From assembly GCF_003351105.1 (NCBI RefSeq), contig NZ_NKRG01000004.1, positions 1 through 64,000 of the forward strand: a DNA stretch of 64,000 bases, written 5' to 3'. Below, one piece after another: positions 34,190 to 43,873 of this stretch. This DNA is from Thermosipho africanus Ob7 (GTDB taxonomy: Bacteria > Thermotogota > Thermotogae > Thermotogales > Fervidobacteriaceae). Made by a program: the position numbers and the translations under genes. The first letter of the stretch is position 1. Each line of letters opens with the position of its first letter. The notes below the pieces were generated by a model. It was not told where the DNA came from and did no database searches. It saw only the letters and a program-made list of their open reading frames with translations.

Positions 34190-35182
34190 TTATTCACCTC
34201 CTAATGTGAATTCAACATTTTCAAGATTTAAATCTAGAGAAAGGTATGAAGAAGCATCAATGTATGAACTTGAATTGATTTGAATTGAAGAATCTTTTGG
34301 AATAAATATTTCAAGAAGTGTTTTTTGCTTTGTTATATCGGCAAAATCTTGTTTGGTGATAGAAATTTTAGTATTTGAGTCATCAATAAAACTAGAAAGA
34401 TTACCCAATTTAAAACCTATTTTACTTAATCCTGTTTGATTTTTCCATTCTTTGAAAACAATATAAGCAGATTCAATATTTTCAAGAATTGTTGCAACAG
34501 ATGTTAGATCAACTTCCTGACTTATGATACGGTAGTCGGTCTTAACAGTTCCCGATAAAGGTATTTTAACAAAGTATTTGATACCAAATTCATCATTATC
34601 TCCCGGTGTACCTTTGACATATATTGTTGCAGACGCTTCAAGATTTTTCTTGTTTTCAAGTGCATTTTTTAATGTTGCACTTAAATTAGCTTCTGATGAA
34701 TTTTTTGTAAGAATTATTTTTGAGTCATTTAGATAAAATGTTAATGTGGAGTCTAAATTTGTGGTAGTTGATTCAAAGTAAATTTTGAATTCTACATTGT
34801 CAAAACTGAGCATTTCAAGGGGTGATGAATCAGAAATTATAGAGAAATTCAATATAGTTGTTTTGTCAAATACATTAAATGTAGCATCACCTGAAATACC
34901 TTCAATAGGAGTTTCAATTTTTGGAGATATCTCGAAAGTATTTTCAGTAGAAACCGTAATAGGAGTCTCTGATGTAATTTTGAAACCACTATTTTCAAGA
35001 GATTCGACCATTGATGTAGTAAAATTGTTTAATTCGTAGTGTAATGTTGTAAGAGGAATTTCAACGTGATTTTTGTATTTAACTTTGATTGTTTCCGGTA
35101 ACTTTTTTGGAACGTTTATTCCACATGAAAAGAGTATAAAAATTACTAAAAAGACTAAAAAAACAAATTTAATTCTTTTCAT
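34190..35182 (-). CDS. Predicted lipoprotein of unknown function
   Basis: A 330-residue secreted protein. The signal peptide MKRIKFVFLVFLVIFILFSC ends in a lipobox-like LFSC, suggesting lipid attachment at Cys20 (phenylalanine at -2 is unusual). The mature part is rich in Ser, Thr and beta-strand and has no recognised domain. The ATG at 35182 follows GGAGGTGG; a longer reading frame upstream lacks a ribosome site. It sits between the AI-2E-type transporter gene and the barrel gene, so an envelope role is likely. Confidence 0.7.
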   Translation of the reverse strand: MKRIKFVFLVFLVIFILFSCGINVPKKLPETIKVKYKNHVEIPLTTLHYELNNFTTSMVESLENSGFKITSETPITVSTENTFEISPKIETPIEGISGDATFNVFDKTTILNFSIISDSSPLEMLSFDNVEFKIYFESTTTNLDSTLTFYLNDSKIILTKNSSEANLSATLKNALENKKNLEASATIYVKGTPGDNDEFGIKYFVKIPLSGTVKTDYRIISQEVDLTSVATILENIESAYIVFKEWKNQTGLSKIGFKLGNLSSFIDDSNTKISITKQDFADITKQKTLLEIFIPKDSSIQINSSSYIDASSYLSLDLNLENVEFTLGGE

Positions 35183-35201
35183 ATAAACCACCTCCAAAAA
35201 A

Positions 35202-36206
35202 TTAAGTTTCAAACTTTGGTTTTACAAATTTCTCCCAGTAGGCAACAATAAATATTAAGAGTGGGACAGCAAAAAATGTACCAACAAGACCAAATATCTG
35301 GTTAACAATAATTATGGCAATTATCATTAAAACAGGATTCAAATTAAGATTCATCTTCATAACATTTACAAAAATTATGAAAAGAGCAAGATGAATAGCT
35401 ATAACGAAAATATTAACAATGATAAATCCTTTTAGGCCGAGTGTTAGCGAGAATAAAAACACCGGTACATATTCAAAAAAGACTCCAACAATTGGTATTA
35501 AGTTTGTTATACCTGCCCAAAATGATAATATGGCTGCAAGTTCCTTAAAGTAAAACGATGACACGATATAAAAAGCTATGGCTGTTATTACTGCATTAAT
35601 TACTACAACATTTACAAAATTAGAAAGAGTAGAATATACTTTGTCAAAGAAAGTTGCTACATCATTTCTAATATCTTTCGGAAATAAATTAGGAAATGTG
35701 TTTTTCAACCATGAGGAGTACAGGAGGATGTATATTGTAAGTAAGATTGAGTAGAATATTGTTATAAAAAATGTAGGTGTTCCTTTTGCTATGTTATTTA
35801 GCAAAGAAGTTGTCAGATCATTCAATTTTGGCCTTATCCAATTCATAACGTCATTTACTCCGCTGAGAAGGTCTGGATTATTTTCTAGATAACTTTCCCA
35901 TGCTTTATTCTCAAAGACCGAATTTATTGTAGCAATAAATTCTCCAAATTGTTGAGCTACAGATGGGATTATTAATATTATACCATAAATAATTATGAAG
36001 AAGTAAATTATTAGTCCCAAGATTATGGAACTTTTTGTAGAAATTTTAATAAGTTTGAAAAATTTGGCAATTAGATTCACAATCAAAACAGACATTAATG
36101 TAAAAACAAAGATATTAAGAATTGTATCAAAAATAATACAGAAAATCAGAAAAATTAAAGCGTATATTCCAACAAAAAAAGCAGCCTTTAAATCTTTATC
36201 CTTCAT
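35202..36206 (-). CDS. AI-2E/PerM family membrane transporter
   Basis: A 334-residue inner-membrane protein of the UPF0118 (AI-2E transporter, PerM) family with about seven or eight helices. The typical features are the central soluble segment with a coiled region and the late FWAGITNLIPIVGVFFEYVP and VNQIFGLVGTFFAVPLLIFI. Family members are proposed to export autoinducer-2 or to carry Na+/H+ exchange, but function varies. The ATG at 36206 follows AAGGAGG, somewhat far (ten bases), and overlaps the asparaginase gene by 11 bases. Confidence 0.8.
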   Translation of the reverse strand: MKDKDLKAAFFVGIYALIFLIFCIIFDTILNIFVFTLMSVLIVNLIAKFFKLIKISTKSSIILGLIIYFFIIIYGIILIIPSVAQQFGEFIATINSVFENKAWESYLENNPDLLSGVNDVMNWIRPKLNDLTTSLLNNIAKGTPTFFITIFYSILLTIYILLYSSWLKNTFPNLFPKDIRNDVATFFDKVYSTLSNFVNVVVINAVITAIAFYIVSSFYFKELAAILSFWAGITNLIPIVGVFFEYVPVFLFSLTLGLKGFIIVNIFVIAIHLALFIIFVNVMKMNLNLNPVLMIIAIIIVNQIFGLVGTFFAVPLLIFIVAYWEKFVKPKFET

Positions 36207-37203
36207 GCAGTATAATCCTCCTTGAAATGTTAGGTTCAAAATATTGTCTTATTTCCTCCAGGTTACTTGTTTTTCCAAGAACAACCATTAATTTTATCTT
36301 TGCTTTTTGCCCTATTGGATGTTCACTCATAATAGCACCTTTTTTTCTTAAATCAGCTCCTCCACCAGCATATCCATACACAGGGTATACTCTACCTTTA
36401 AAACATCTTGAGGTAATTATTACAGGTATTTGCTTTTCCTTTATAACTTCCTCAACTGCTTCTGCAACTAATGGTGGAACATTTCCTCTTCCAAATCCTT
36501 CAAGTATTATTCCTTTATAGCCTATTTCTGCTGCATATTTTAATAGCTTTCCATCATCTCCAGTAAAAGTCTTTATTAGTGCCACTCTCTCTTCTATTTT
36601 ATCGACTAAAATTTTTTCCCTTGTAAGAGATTTTCTAAAGAATATGACATTATCTTCATCAACAATTCCTAAAGGACCATATCCGGGAGAATCAAAAGTT
36701 GCTACGTTGCTTGTATAAGTTTTTGTTACTTCTCTTGCAGCGTGGATTTCATCGTTTAAACAGACCATTACACCCATTTGATTTGCTTGCGGAGATAAAA
36801 CTGTTAATACAGAGGAATAAACATTTCTTGGACCATCTGTTCCAAGTTCACCAATATTTCTCATAGCTGCAGTACAAACAACAGGTTTTTCAGACTTTAA
36901 AGTCAAATCTAAAAGATAAGAAGTTTCCTCAAGTGTGTCCGTACCATGGGTTACTACAACACCTATAACATCATCATCTTTTTGAATTTCATCTATAGTT
37001 CTTGAAAGTTCCCACATTTTCTGTGGAGTCATATGAGGACTTGGTATATTTGAAAATTCTCTGACTTCAATTTTAACACCAAGGTTTTTAAGCGATGGTA
37101 TTTCACTTATCAAAGCACTACCCTTATCGTATGGTACTACACCTTGTTCATTTTTAACCATTGCAATTGTTCCGCCGGTTGTTAATATTACCACCTTTTT
37201 CAT
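36196..37203 (-). CDS. ansA: L-asparaginase
   Basis: Hydrolyses asparagine to aspartate and ammonia. The 335-residue protein has the two family threonine motifs, ILTTGGTIAMV near the N-terminus and VVTHGTDTLEETS near residue 90, and the C-terminal TSRCFKGRVYPVYGYAG region. No signal peptide, so the enzyme is cytoplasmic. The ATG at 37203 lies after AAGGAGGAGG; a longer frame upstream belongs to the rhomboid gene. Its ATG overlaps the rhomboid stop (ATGA). Alternative: a related amidase or Glu-tRNA amidotransferase D-like enzyme, but length and motifs fit asparaginase better. Confidence 0.88.
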   Translation of the reverse strand: MKKVVILTTGGTIAMVKNEQGVVPYDKGSALISEIPSLKNLGVKIEVREFSNIPSPHMTPQKMWELSRTIDEIQKDDDVIGVVVTHGTDTLEETSYLLDLTLKSEKPVVCTAAMRNIGELGTDGPRNVYSSVLTVLSPQANQMGVMVCLNDEIHAAREVTKTYTSNVATFDSPGYGPLGIVDEDNVIFFRKSLTREKILVDKIEERVALIKTFTGDDGKLLKYAAEIGYKGIILEGFGRGNVPPLVAEAVEEVIKEKQIPVIITSRCFKGRVYPVYGYAGGGADLRKKGAIMSEHPIGQKAKIKLMVVLGKTSNLEEIRQYFEPNISRRIILHEG

Positions 37204-37901
37204 ATATAATACCTCCTCCTTACCCTGCTGCCAATAATCATTCCATATATGAAACCACCTGCGTGAGCCCAATATGCAACACCTGAACCTGTTATGTTAG
37301 ATAATGTTCCGTTTAGAATTTGTATAGTAAACCATATAAAAAGATAAATAAATGCGGGAATTTCAATTAAAAATGGGACAAACCATATTACCAAGGAAAC
37401 AATTTTTGAATACCAAAAGTTAACAAAGTATGCTCCCATAACTGCGGAAATAGCACCCGATGCGCCTACAAGAGGGTAAGGAGAGAAAAGATTAAAGGCC
37501 ATATGGAAAAATAATGCAAATAATCCGCCTGTTAAATAAAAAAGAAGATAGTTAAAATGTCCCATCCTATCTTCAACGTTATCACCAAAAATCCACAAAA
37601 ACCACATATTTCCAAGTATATGTGACCAACCACCGTGTACGAACATGTGTGAGATAAACGGAAAAATAGGATTTGAATAAATTATGTTTTCTATTAGATT
37701 CCATTGATAAACATATTTTATTTTATTTGTTAATACGTGAGTATATCTTAGTGGAACTACACCATAGTTAAAGAAAAATTGTTGAAGTTCAGCGTTATTA
37801 AGTATTAGTTCGTATAAAAATATGACAACATTTATAAATATAATCGTATATGTAATGTACGGCTTTTTTCTGCTAGGTATAGTATCATACAATGGAAACA
37901 T
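37200..37901 (-). CDS. Rhomboid family intramembrane serine protease
   Basis: A 233-residue inner-membrane protease with about six or seven helices. The catalytic serine is in LVGASGAISAVMG (about residue 145), the histidine in AHAGGFIYGM near the C-terminus, and the conserved HMFVHGGWSHILGNMWFLW precedes them. Cleaves transmembrane proteins; target unknown. ATG follows AAGGATGGTG. It follows a very short membrane-peptide gene (37920-38030) by 18 bases and overlaps the asparaginase gene. Confidence 0.92.
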   Translation of the reverse strand: MFPLYDTIPSRKKPYITYTIIFINVVIFLYELILNNAELQQFFFNYGVVPLRYTHVLTNKIKYVYQWNLIENIIYSNPIFPFISHMFVHGGWSHILGNMWFLWIFGDNVEDRMGHFNYLLFYLTGGLFALFFHMAFNLFSPYPLVGASGAISAVMGAYFVNFWYSKIVSLVIWFVPFLIEIPAFIYLFIWFTIQILNGTLSNITGSGVAYWAHAGGFIYGMIIGSRVRRRYYI

Positions 37902-37919
37902 AGGTTCACCATCCTTTCA

Positions 37920-38030
37920 TTATGGCATACCATTAAGCCTTATATATAGTACTTGCCAGATCTTTAATAGTATAAAGCTGCAGATCAAAAATACAATTAA
38001 CACTATAGATATTAAATTTCCTTTTCTCAT
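37920..38030 (-). CDS. 36-residue single-span membrane peptide
   Basis: A small reading frame of 36 codons with an AGGTGG ribosome site eight bases before its ATG. Its first base directly follows the ydcF stop codon, and it ends 18 bases before the rhomboid ATG. Its product starts MRKGNLISIVLIVFLICSF and continues ILLKIWQVLYIRLNGMP: a positively charged N-terminus followed by one hydrophobic helix, then a basic tail. It is too short for most gene finders. Position next to a rhomboid protease suggests an accessory or substrate peptide; this is inference. Confidence 0.55.
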   Translation of the reverse strand: MRKGNLISIVLIVFLICSFILLKIWQVLYIRLNGMP

Positions 38031-38756
38031 TTAACCACCTTTTAGGATCCCAAAAAATTCATGAGTAATTTGGGAAAATGTATAAAGTGCTTCTGCAGAG
38101 GGGAGGTAATCTAAGAAACTGTTTCTATAATCTATTGGATAATCACATACAATAGGAATTATATTTTTTTTTGAGTATTTTTCAAAGAGCATTATACTTC
38201 TTTTCATGTGAAGAAATGAAGTTACAAGTATAATATTTTCAAAATTTTTTCCTTTTAATAGTTTTGATACAAAAATTGCGTTTTCTTTTGTTGTCCTTGC
38301 CTTATCCTCAACAATTATATCATTAATATTTACACCGAAAGTTACTAAGATATCTTTCATTATTGCACTTTCGCTAATTCCTTTTCCAATTACACCACCA
38401 CTAATTATTATTGGGGCATTGGTTTTTCTATAAATTTCAAATCCTTTTAAAAGTCTTTTAAGCGTATGATTTCCTACTTCATATTTTCCATCAAAAAAAG
38501 TGATACCGCCTCCCAGTATCACAATTACCGAATTCTGTGAGTCGGGAATATTTTTTTCTTTTATATAGAAACTTTTTGATAGAAAATATACAAAAAATGG
38601 AGAAGAAATTAGATAAAAAACTATTGATAAAATAAGAAAAAATCGCCAAATTTGGCGTTTTTTTAAAAAATAATATAAAGTTAAAAGAGAAAAAAATGCT
38701 ATTAAAATTCCAGGAAATTGAACAAAACTGCCGATAAACTTGTACAGGTATATCAT
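38031..38756 (-). CDS. YdcF/ElyC family (DUF218) membrane protein
   Basis: A 241-residue protein with two N-terminal helices (residues about 8-60) and a soluble DUF218 domain with VIVILGGGITFFDGK, IIISGGVIGKGISE and the DKARTTKENAIF motif. Relatives ElyC and SanA affect peptidoglycan or envelope integrity in E. coli. The mur genes in the same operon fit such a role. ATG overlaps the upstream coiled-coil gene (ATGA) and follows GAGGGG. Confidence 0.85.
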   Translation of the reverse strand: MIYLYKFIGSFVQFPGILIAFFSLLTLYYFLKKRQIWRFFLILSIVFYLISSPFFVYFLSKSFYIKEKNIPDSQNSVIVILGGGITFFDGKYEVGNHTLKRLLKGFEIYRKTNAPIIISGGVIGKGISESAIMKDILVTFGVNINDIIVEDKARTTKENAIFVSKLLKGKNFENIILVTSFLHMKRSIMLFEKYSKKNIIPIVCDYPIDYRNSFLDYLPSAEALYTFSQITHEFFGILKGG

Positions 38757-39184
38757 TTTTCCCCTCCAAAAAAGTGCTTTCTTTCGGCTATCTCGTCTAT
38801 ATTTTTAATATCCTTTCTTTGAAGTTCTATATATTCTTTATTTTTAAACCTTTCCTTAAGCTTTTCCAAAGATTTTCTTTCTTTTCTCTTTTCAAGATAG
38901 TCTTTTAAAACTTTTTCTTCCATTAATGATATTTCGTAAAGCTTATCTTTTAAGCTTTCTATGTATTTTTCTCCAGAGTTTTTAATTTCAAGGAGCATAT
39001 TCAAATATAAACCGTTTATTTGTTTTCCGAAAATTTCATTTTCCAGAGATTTTAAGTAATCTACGGTTTTTTGAATTTCCTCTTCAATTTTCTTTTTTTC
39101 CATCCTTACTTTAAAAAGCTCTTGCTTTATTAATTCTTCCTGTTTAGATGCAAAGTCAAGCAATTTTTGTAGTCTAAATTTCAT
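38753..39184 (-). CDS. FliJ-like coiled-coil protein
   Basis: A 143-residue charged helical protein. The pattern MKFRLQKLLDFASKQEEL followed by long heptad stretches and the C-terminal RKSLEKLKERFKNKEYIE strongly resembles FliJ, the soluble component of the flagellar export apparatus. No other flagellar gene is near, so the assignment rests on sequence style only. It overlaps the PAS-GAF gene by 11 bases and the ydcF gene by four; its own ribosome site is poor (AGAAGA), implying translational coupling. Confidence 0.6.
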   Translation of the reverse strand: MKFRLQKLLDFASKQEELIKQELFKVRMEKKKIEEEIQKTVDYLKSLENEIFGKQINGLYLNMLLEIKNSGEKYIESLKDKLYEISLMEEKVLKDYLEKRKERKSLEKLKERFKNKEYIELQRKDIKNIDEIAERKHFFGGEK

Positions 39185-40409
39185 ATTCTTCTAAAAAATT
39201 CGAGAGTATTTTTACATATTGTTCTAGAATTTTTTTACTTTCACTTGAAAAGGAAATCCCTGAAAAATTATCTATTGAAATATTTCCAATAACGTTATTT
39301 CCAACCTTGAATACTCCCAAAAGTGGTCTAAAATTTGGATCGAACATACCGTATTTTTTAAATGTTTCTGCAAGCGGGCTTGTTGAAACTAGATCTTTTG
39401 CCCCTTCAATTTCGAATACTGTGTATCCTTCTTTTATCATTTCCTCAATTTTTTGACCATATGAGGATTTTTCTGGTGGAAATTCAAGTTTTGTAGCATC
39501 TTTGTATCCTACTTCGGCAACACATTTGTACTTTCCATCTTTTATTAACCACACGGTTCCTTTTTCTGCTTCAGGTATAATTTGAACAATATCTTCAAGC
39601 ACTTTTTGGAGAAAATCTTCAAGCTTTTCTTTTTTCCATGAAATAACAGCTTCAACCATTTTTTCCATGGTTGTATAATATTGTTTTTTTCTTGCTTCGT
39701 TTTCTATCTTTGACAAAACATTTTCAACTTTTGGTAAAATTAAAGGAACGATGTAATTAGTAAGTTTAGCTGTAATTGGAGAGCTATTGATAACAACTTT
39801 GTACTCGTCAAATTGTATGACAATGTATTTTACAGTATTTACGCTAAACTCTTTTATTCCTTCCTTAGTCATTGCTTTTAAACATACATTTTCTGGAAAG
39901 AAACTTTTTATAATTTCATTATTTTTTATTAATGCATACTTTTCCAAGTGCATTTTTTCCTGAACTTTATCAAGGAGTCTTTCAACAAAAAAGTCTTTAC
40001 TCTCAAGTGGTGATACTAAAAGTTCTCTAATTATTTCCGACACTTTTAGGTTGGCTTGAAGTACTAAATCGTTAAAATATCTCTTTGTTTCGTCAAATTC
40101 AATTCCTGCAACGCCGTATGTTCCATCGCCAAGCCTAATAGGAATAACCACGACTCTGAAGAATTTGTCTTTATATTCTTTTTCATACTCTTGATTTTTT
40201 TTCGATTTAATAACTTTTGCTTCGATTTTTTCGGAAATTGTATTTCCGAAAATTTTTTGATCGGTTTTTCCTATGGCTTTTCTATCATCAAGTTCATAAG
40301 TTTTTTTCCATTCCTTGTTAATCCAGACATATCTAAATTTGTTGTCTTTTATAAATGCTGGTGATGGAAGTCTTTCAAAAAATTGTTGTAAATAGAATAA
40401 GTGCCTCAT
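39174..40409 (-). CDS. PAS and GAF domain sensor protein without an output domain
   Basis: A 411-residue cytoplasmic protein. A PAS domain covers about residues 8-115 (FIKDNKFRYVWINKEWKKTY, IGKTDQKIFG) and a GAF-like domain about 265-405 (EKGTVWLIKDGKYKCVAEVG, GNISIDNFSGISFS). No kinase, cyclase, phosphodiesterase or DNA-binding region follows, so it probably signals by protein contact. Its ATG overlaps the smc stop (ATGA) with GGAGGAGG ahead, and its 3' end overlaps the FliJ-like gene. The partner is unknown. Confidence 0.75.
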   Translation of the reverse strand: MRHLFYLQQFFERLPSPAFIKDNKFRYVWINKEWKKTYELDDRKAIGKTDQKIFGNTISEKIEAKVIKSKKNQEYEKEYKDKFFRVVVIPIRLGDGTYGVAGIEFDETKRYFNDLVLQANLKVSEIIRELLVSPLESKDFFVERLLDKVQEKMHLEKYALIKNNEIIKSFFPENVCLKAMTKEGIKEFSVNTVKYIVIQFDEYKVVINSSPITAKLTNYIVPLILPKVENVLSKIENEARKKQYYTTMEKMVEAVISWKKEKLEDFLQKVLEDIVQIIPEAEKGTVWLIKDGKYKCVAEVGYKDATKLEFPPEKSSYGQKIEEMIKEGYTVFEIEGAKDLVSTSPLAETFKKYGMFDPNFRPLLGVFKVGNNVIGNISIDNFSGISFSSESKKILEQYVKILSNFLEEYEI

Positions 40410-43400
40410 ACTACCTCCTCCAATCTTACTGGAACAATAGTTGAAATGTCATCAACTTTTGTAATTCCAACCATTATTTCTGCCGCTTCCATTACATTCT
40501 TCTTGTGCGTTATTAGTAAAATCTGTGCGTTTGAGTTTTGCAATAGCGTTTTGAATCTTTCGGCGTTAAATTCATCTAATGGAGCATCTGGTTCGTCTAG
40601 AACGTAAAATGCACTTGGTTGAGCTTCAAGAAGTGACATTAAAAGCGCTAGGCCGACCAATGCTTTTTCGCCACCCGATAAAAGCTGCAACTTTTGTGCT
40701 CTGCTATTAGCTTTTGAAATAACTATTTCTATACCACTTTCTAAAACGTTTTCTTTATCAAGAAGTTTTATATCGCCTTTTCCGCCAAAAAACAGCTCTT
40801 CTATGTATTTTTTAAATGTCTTTCTTACAGTATTAAAGGTATTCATAAATACCTGCGTTGCTTCTTCATCTGTTTTTTCTATTAATTCAATTAATTTTTG
40901 TTTTGCATTTTCAAGGTCCTTTTTTTGAAGCTCAAGCTCTTCGTATTTTTTTACAACTTCTTTGTATTCTTCTTCGGCTTCAAAATCAACGGGTCCGATG
41001 TATTTTATTTTATTTTCAAGATCATCCATTTCTTTTTTTATGGTATTTACCTCATCTTCTGAAATCCTTATGAGCTTTCTGTATTTTTCATCTATGTTTT
41101 CTATTTTCATCTTCTTGGCCTGTATTTCAAGCTCAAGAGAATGCATTTTTTCCCTTATCTTTTCAGTTTCTTCGCGTAGTTTTTCCATTTTTTCTTCTAT
41201 TTCTTTTAGTTCTTTAACTTTATCATTTTTTCCACTCTTATCTTCATTCATGCTTTTGAATAAAGCTTCAGTTTCTGATTTTAATGTATTCAATTCTTGT
41301 TCTAATTCTTTTATGTTTTCTTCAATTGAGTCAATTTCGTCTCTCAAACTTTTTGCTTCTTTAGAAAAAGTGGATATTTCTACTTCAATTTCATCTTTTC
41401 TTTTCAAAGCTCTTGTAATTTCACCTTCGTATTGTAATTTTCTTTCGTGCAATGTTCGAATTTCGCTTTGAAGTTCCATGTATTTTTCATTAATCTCTTC
41501 CAATTTCTCTTTATCTTCAAACATTTCTTTGTTTGAATCTTCCAACTCTTTCTTTAAAAGTTTTAATGTATTGTTAGAATTTTCTATTTCTGACTCTATA
41601 ACTTTTATCCTTTCATTCATTCCCTGGACTTTTAATGAATAATCATTTTTTAACTTTTCAAGATTTTTAATTTCTTTACTAAGTTCACTTTCAGATCTTA
41701 CTAGTTCTTGTAATAGCCTTTTTGAAGATGAGCTTTTACTTGAATATTCTAAAAGTTCGCTATTTACTACTTCACTGTAATTTCTAAGTTCATCTAGTTT
41801 TATCTTAAGATTCTCTAGTTTTTTTGTTATTTCTGCTTCTATCCTTTCTTTTTCAACAAGCTCGTTTTTTAAATTTTCTAGTAAGTTTTTTCTGGCAAGA
41901 AATGACGTAGAATTTTCATATTTTCCTCCTGTCATTGCACCACTTGAACTTATTATTTCACCGTCTAAAGTTGCTATTCTTAGATTGTATTTTCTTTTTA
42001 TATCTACAGCAATATCTATATTTTCTACTACAATGTCATTTCCAAATAGATAATTTAATAATTTTTCTTTTTCGTCTATTTTTACTTTGACAAGATTTTT
42101 GGCAAAGTCAATTGCGTTTTTTGGAAGGTTGATATTAGATGACTTTGCAGATATTAAATCCAAAGGAATAATAGTTACCCTACCGATTTTATTGTTTTTT
42201 GCAAAATTTAATATTTTTTTTGCAACCTCGGCACTTTCAACTACTATATGCTGCAACCTTCCTCCTAGTAAAGCTTCAATAGCTTCTACATATTTTTCAT
42301 CTGTTTCTATGATGTTTGCAATAACGTCAATAATACCGGGGAATTGATCTTTTTGTTCAAAAATCCTTTTAATAGCGTTTGAAAATCCTTGATATTCATT
42401 TAGTTGTTTTTGAATGACAAAAATCTCAGATTGTATTTCCTTTTTTCTATGAACAATTTTTTCAAGGTTTTCTTTTAAAAACTCTCTTTGACCTGCTATG
42501 GATTGCATTTCTTGCTTTAATTGTTCTATTTCTTCAAGCAATTCCTTTGTCTTTTTATCATATTTTTCTGAGTTTTGCGAAAGTTCACTTATTTCTTCGT
42601 TAAGTTCTTTTGATCTTTCTAGCTTTGTTTCAAGCTGTTCTTCAACCATTTTTAATCTTTCTGTCAAATCAATTATCGACTCTGTTAGAGACTTTTTCTC
42701 GTTTTCAAGTTTGTTTAGATTTTTTTCTATTTCATCGTATTCATTTTTCTTTTTTAAAAGATTCATTTCTTTTTCGGAATATTTTGAAGTTAATAAATTT
42801 CTTTCTTCTTCTACTTTAGATAAAATTTCTTCTTTTTCAAGGAGTTCTTTTTTTAAACTTTCAAGAATTAGCTGTATTTCTTTTTCTCTTTCTGTGATTC
42901 TTTGGGCTTCTTCTTTTAGTGAATCAATTTTTGCCATTTTTTCAACATAGATACTTTTAAGATCGTTAAGTCTGTTTGTATATGAATTTTTGAGTTCAAG
43001 CAGTTGATTTTGTCTTTGCTTTTGAGTTTCAAGAAGACTGGTGAAGTCTTCCATTTTTTTATTTAATTTGTTAAATTCTTCTCTTAGGATCGACCATCGG
43101 CTTTCTGTTTCTGCAAGTTCATTTATCTTTTCTTTATATAGTTTTTTATTTTTTAAATATTCTTCTTCCAATTCTTTTAGCTTCTCAGATTCGAAGGTGT
43201 AAATAGCTCCAAAGTATTTTTCTCTTAAGGCTTCTAACTTTTCAGAATATTCGCGGTATTTTTCAGCCTTTTTAACCTTTATATATAGGCTTTTTTTATT
43301 TCGCTCAATTTCATAAATTATATCTTTTAGCCTTTCTATGTTTGCTTCTGTACCTGCAAGCTTTGAAAGAGCTTCTTTTTTTCTTTCAATATATACTGAT

Positions 43401-43873
43401 GTCCCTGCAGCATCTTCAAATATTTTTTTTAGTTCTTGTGGAGTTGCCATTGCGATTTTATCTATTTTTCCTTGACCAATTATTGAGACAAGAGCGTTAG
43501 AGCCCAGCAAGGCCGTTATATCTTTAAGACGCGCACTTTCTCCATTTAAATAGTAAGTGTTTTCTCCACTTGCATCCAATTTTCTTGCTATTTTATACTC
43601 TCGACCATTAAAATCGAATGTAAGTTCCACAAAAGCGCTTCTAGCTGAAGGTGTTTTTCCGTTTCCTTTAAATATCATGTCAAATTTTTCTGAAGCTCTT
43701 AATTGCTTAAGTGAATGCTCTCCAAAGACCCATTGTATAGCTTCAACAATGTTTGATTTTCCTGAACCGTTAGGTCCAACGATTGCTGTTATCCTAGGAG
43801 ATATTGGAATCTTTACGGGTCTGCCAAAGGATTTAAATCCATTTATATAAATTTCCTTCAGCTTTATACTCAA
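40406..43873 (-). CDS. smc: Chromosome segregation ATPase SMC
   Basis: A 1155-residue SMC protein that compacts and segregates the chromosome. Head parts are at both ends: Walker A GPNGSGKSNIVEAIQWVFGE near residue 34, and signature plus Walker B in LLSGGEKALVGLALLMSL and AFYVLDEPDAPLDEFN near the C-terminus. Long coiled coils flank a hinge at about 500-670, with the conserved SSSGAMTGG. TTG start at 43873 follows GGAGGG and overlaps the murC stop (TTGA). Unusually it sits in an operon between cell-wall genes and a PAS-GAF protein. No scpA or scpB is in the window. Confidence 0.96.
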   Translation of the reverse strand: MSIKLKEIYINGFKSFGRPVKIPISPRITAIVGPNGSGKSNIVEAIQWVFGEHSLKQLRASEKFDMIFKGNGKTPSARSAFVELTFDFNGREYKIARKLDASGENTYYLNGESARLKDITALLGSNALVSIIGQGKIDKIAMATPQELKKIFEDAAGTSVYIERKKEALSKLAGTEANIERLKDIIYEIERNKKSLYIKVKKAEKYREYSEKLEALREKYFGAIYTFESEKLKELEEEYLKNKKLYKEKINELAETESRWSILREEFNKLNKKMEDFTSLLETQKQRQNQLLELKNSYTNRLNDLKSIYVEKMAKIDSLKEEAQRITEREKEIQLILESLKKELLEKEEILSKVEEERNLLTSKYSEKEMNLLKKKNEYDEIEKNLNKLENEKKSLTESIIDLTERLKMVEEQLETKLERSKELNEEISELSQNSEKYDKKTKELLEEIEQLKQEMQSIAGQREFLKENLEKIVHRKKEIQSEIFVIQKQLNEYQGFSNAIKRIFEQKDQFPGIIDVIANIIETDEKYVEAIEALLGGRLQHIVVESAEVAKKILNFAKNNKIGRVTIIPLDLISAKSSNINLPKNAIDFAKNLVKVKIDEKEKLLNYLFGNDIVVENIDIAVDIKRKYNLRIATLDGEIISSSGAMTGGKYENSTSFLARKNLLENLKNELVEKERIEAEITKKLENLKIKLDELRNYSEVVNSELLEYSSKSSSSKRLLQELVRSESELSKEIKNLEKLKNDYSLKVQGMNERIKVIESEIENSNNTLKLLKKELEDSNKEMFEDKEKLEEINEKYMELQSEIRTLHERKLQYEGEITRALKRKDEIEVEISTFSKEAKSLRDEIDSIEENIKELEQELNTLKSETEALFKSMNEDKSGKNDKVKELKEIEEKMEKLREETEKIREKMHSLELEIQAKKMKIENIDEKYRKLIRISEDEVNTIKKEMDDLENKIKYIGPVDFEAEEEYKEVVKKYEELELQKKDLENAKQKLIELIEKTDEEATQVFMNTFNTVRKTFKKYIEELFFGGKGDIKLLDKENVLESGIEIVISKANSRAQKLQLLSGGEKALVGLALLMSLLEAQPSAFYVLDEPDAPLDEFNAERFKTLLQNSNAQILLITHKKNVMEAAEIMVGITKVDDISTIVPVRLEEVV

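Noticed and set aside
40962-41471. Long plus-strand frame opposite smc
   Set aside because: Antisense of the smc coiled coil; low-complexity Ser/Phe translation typical of a shadow frame.
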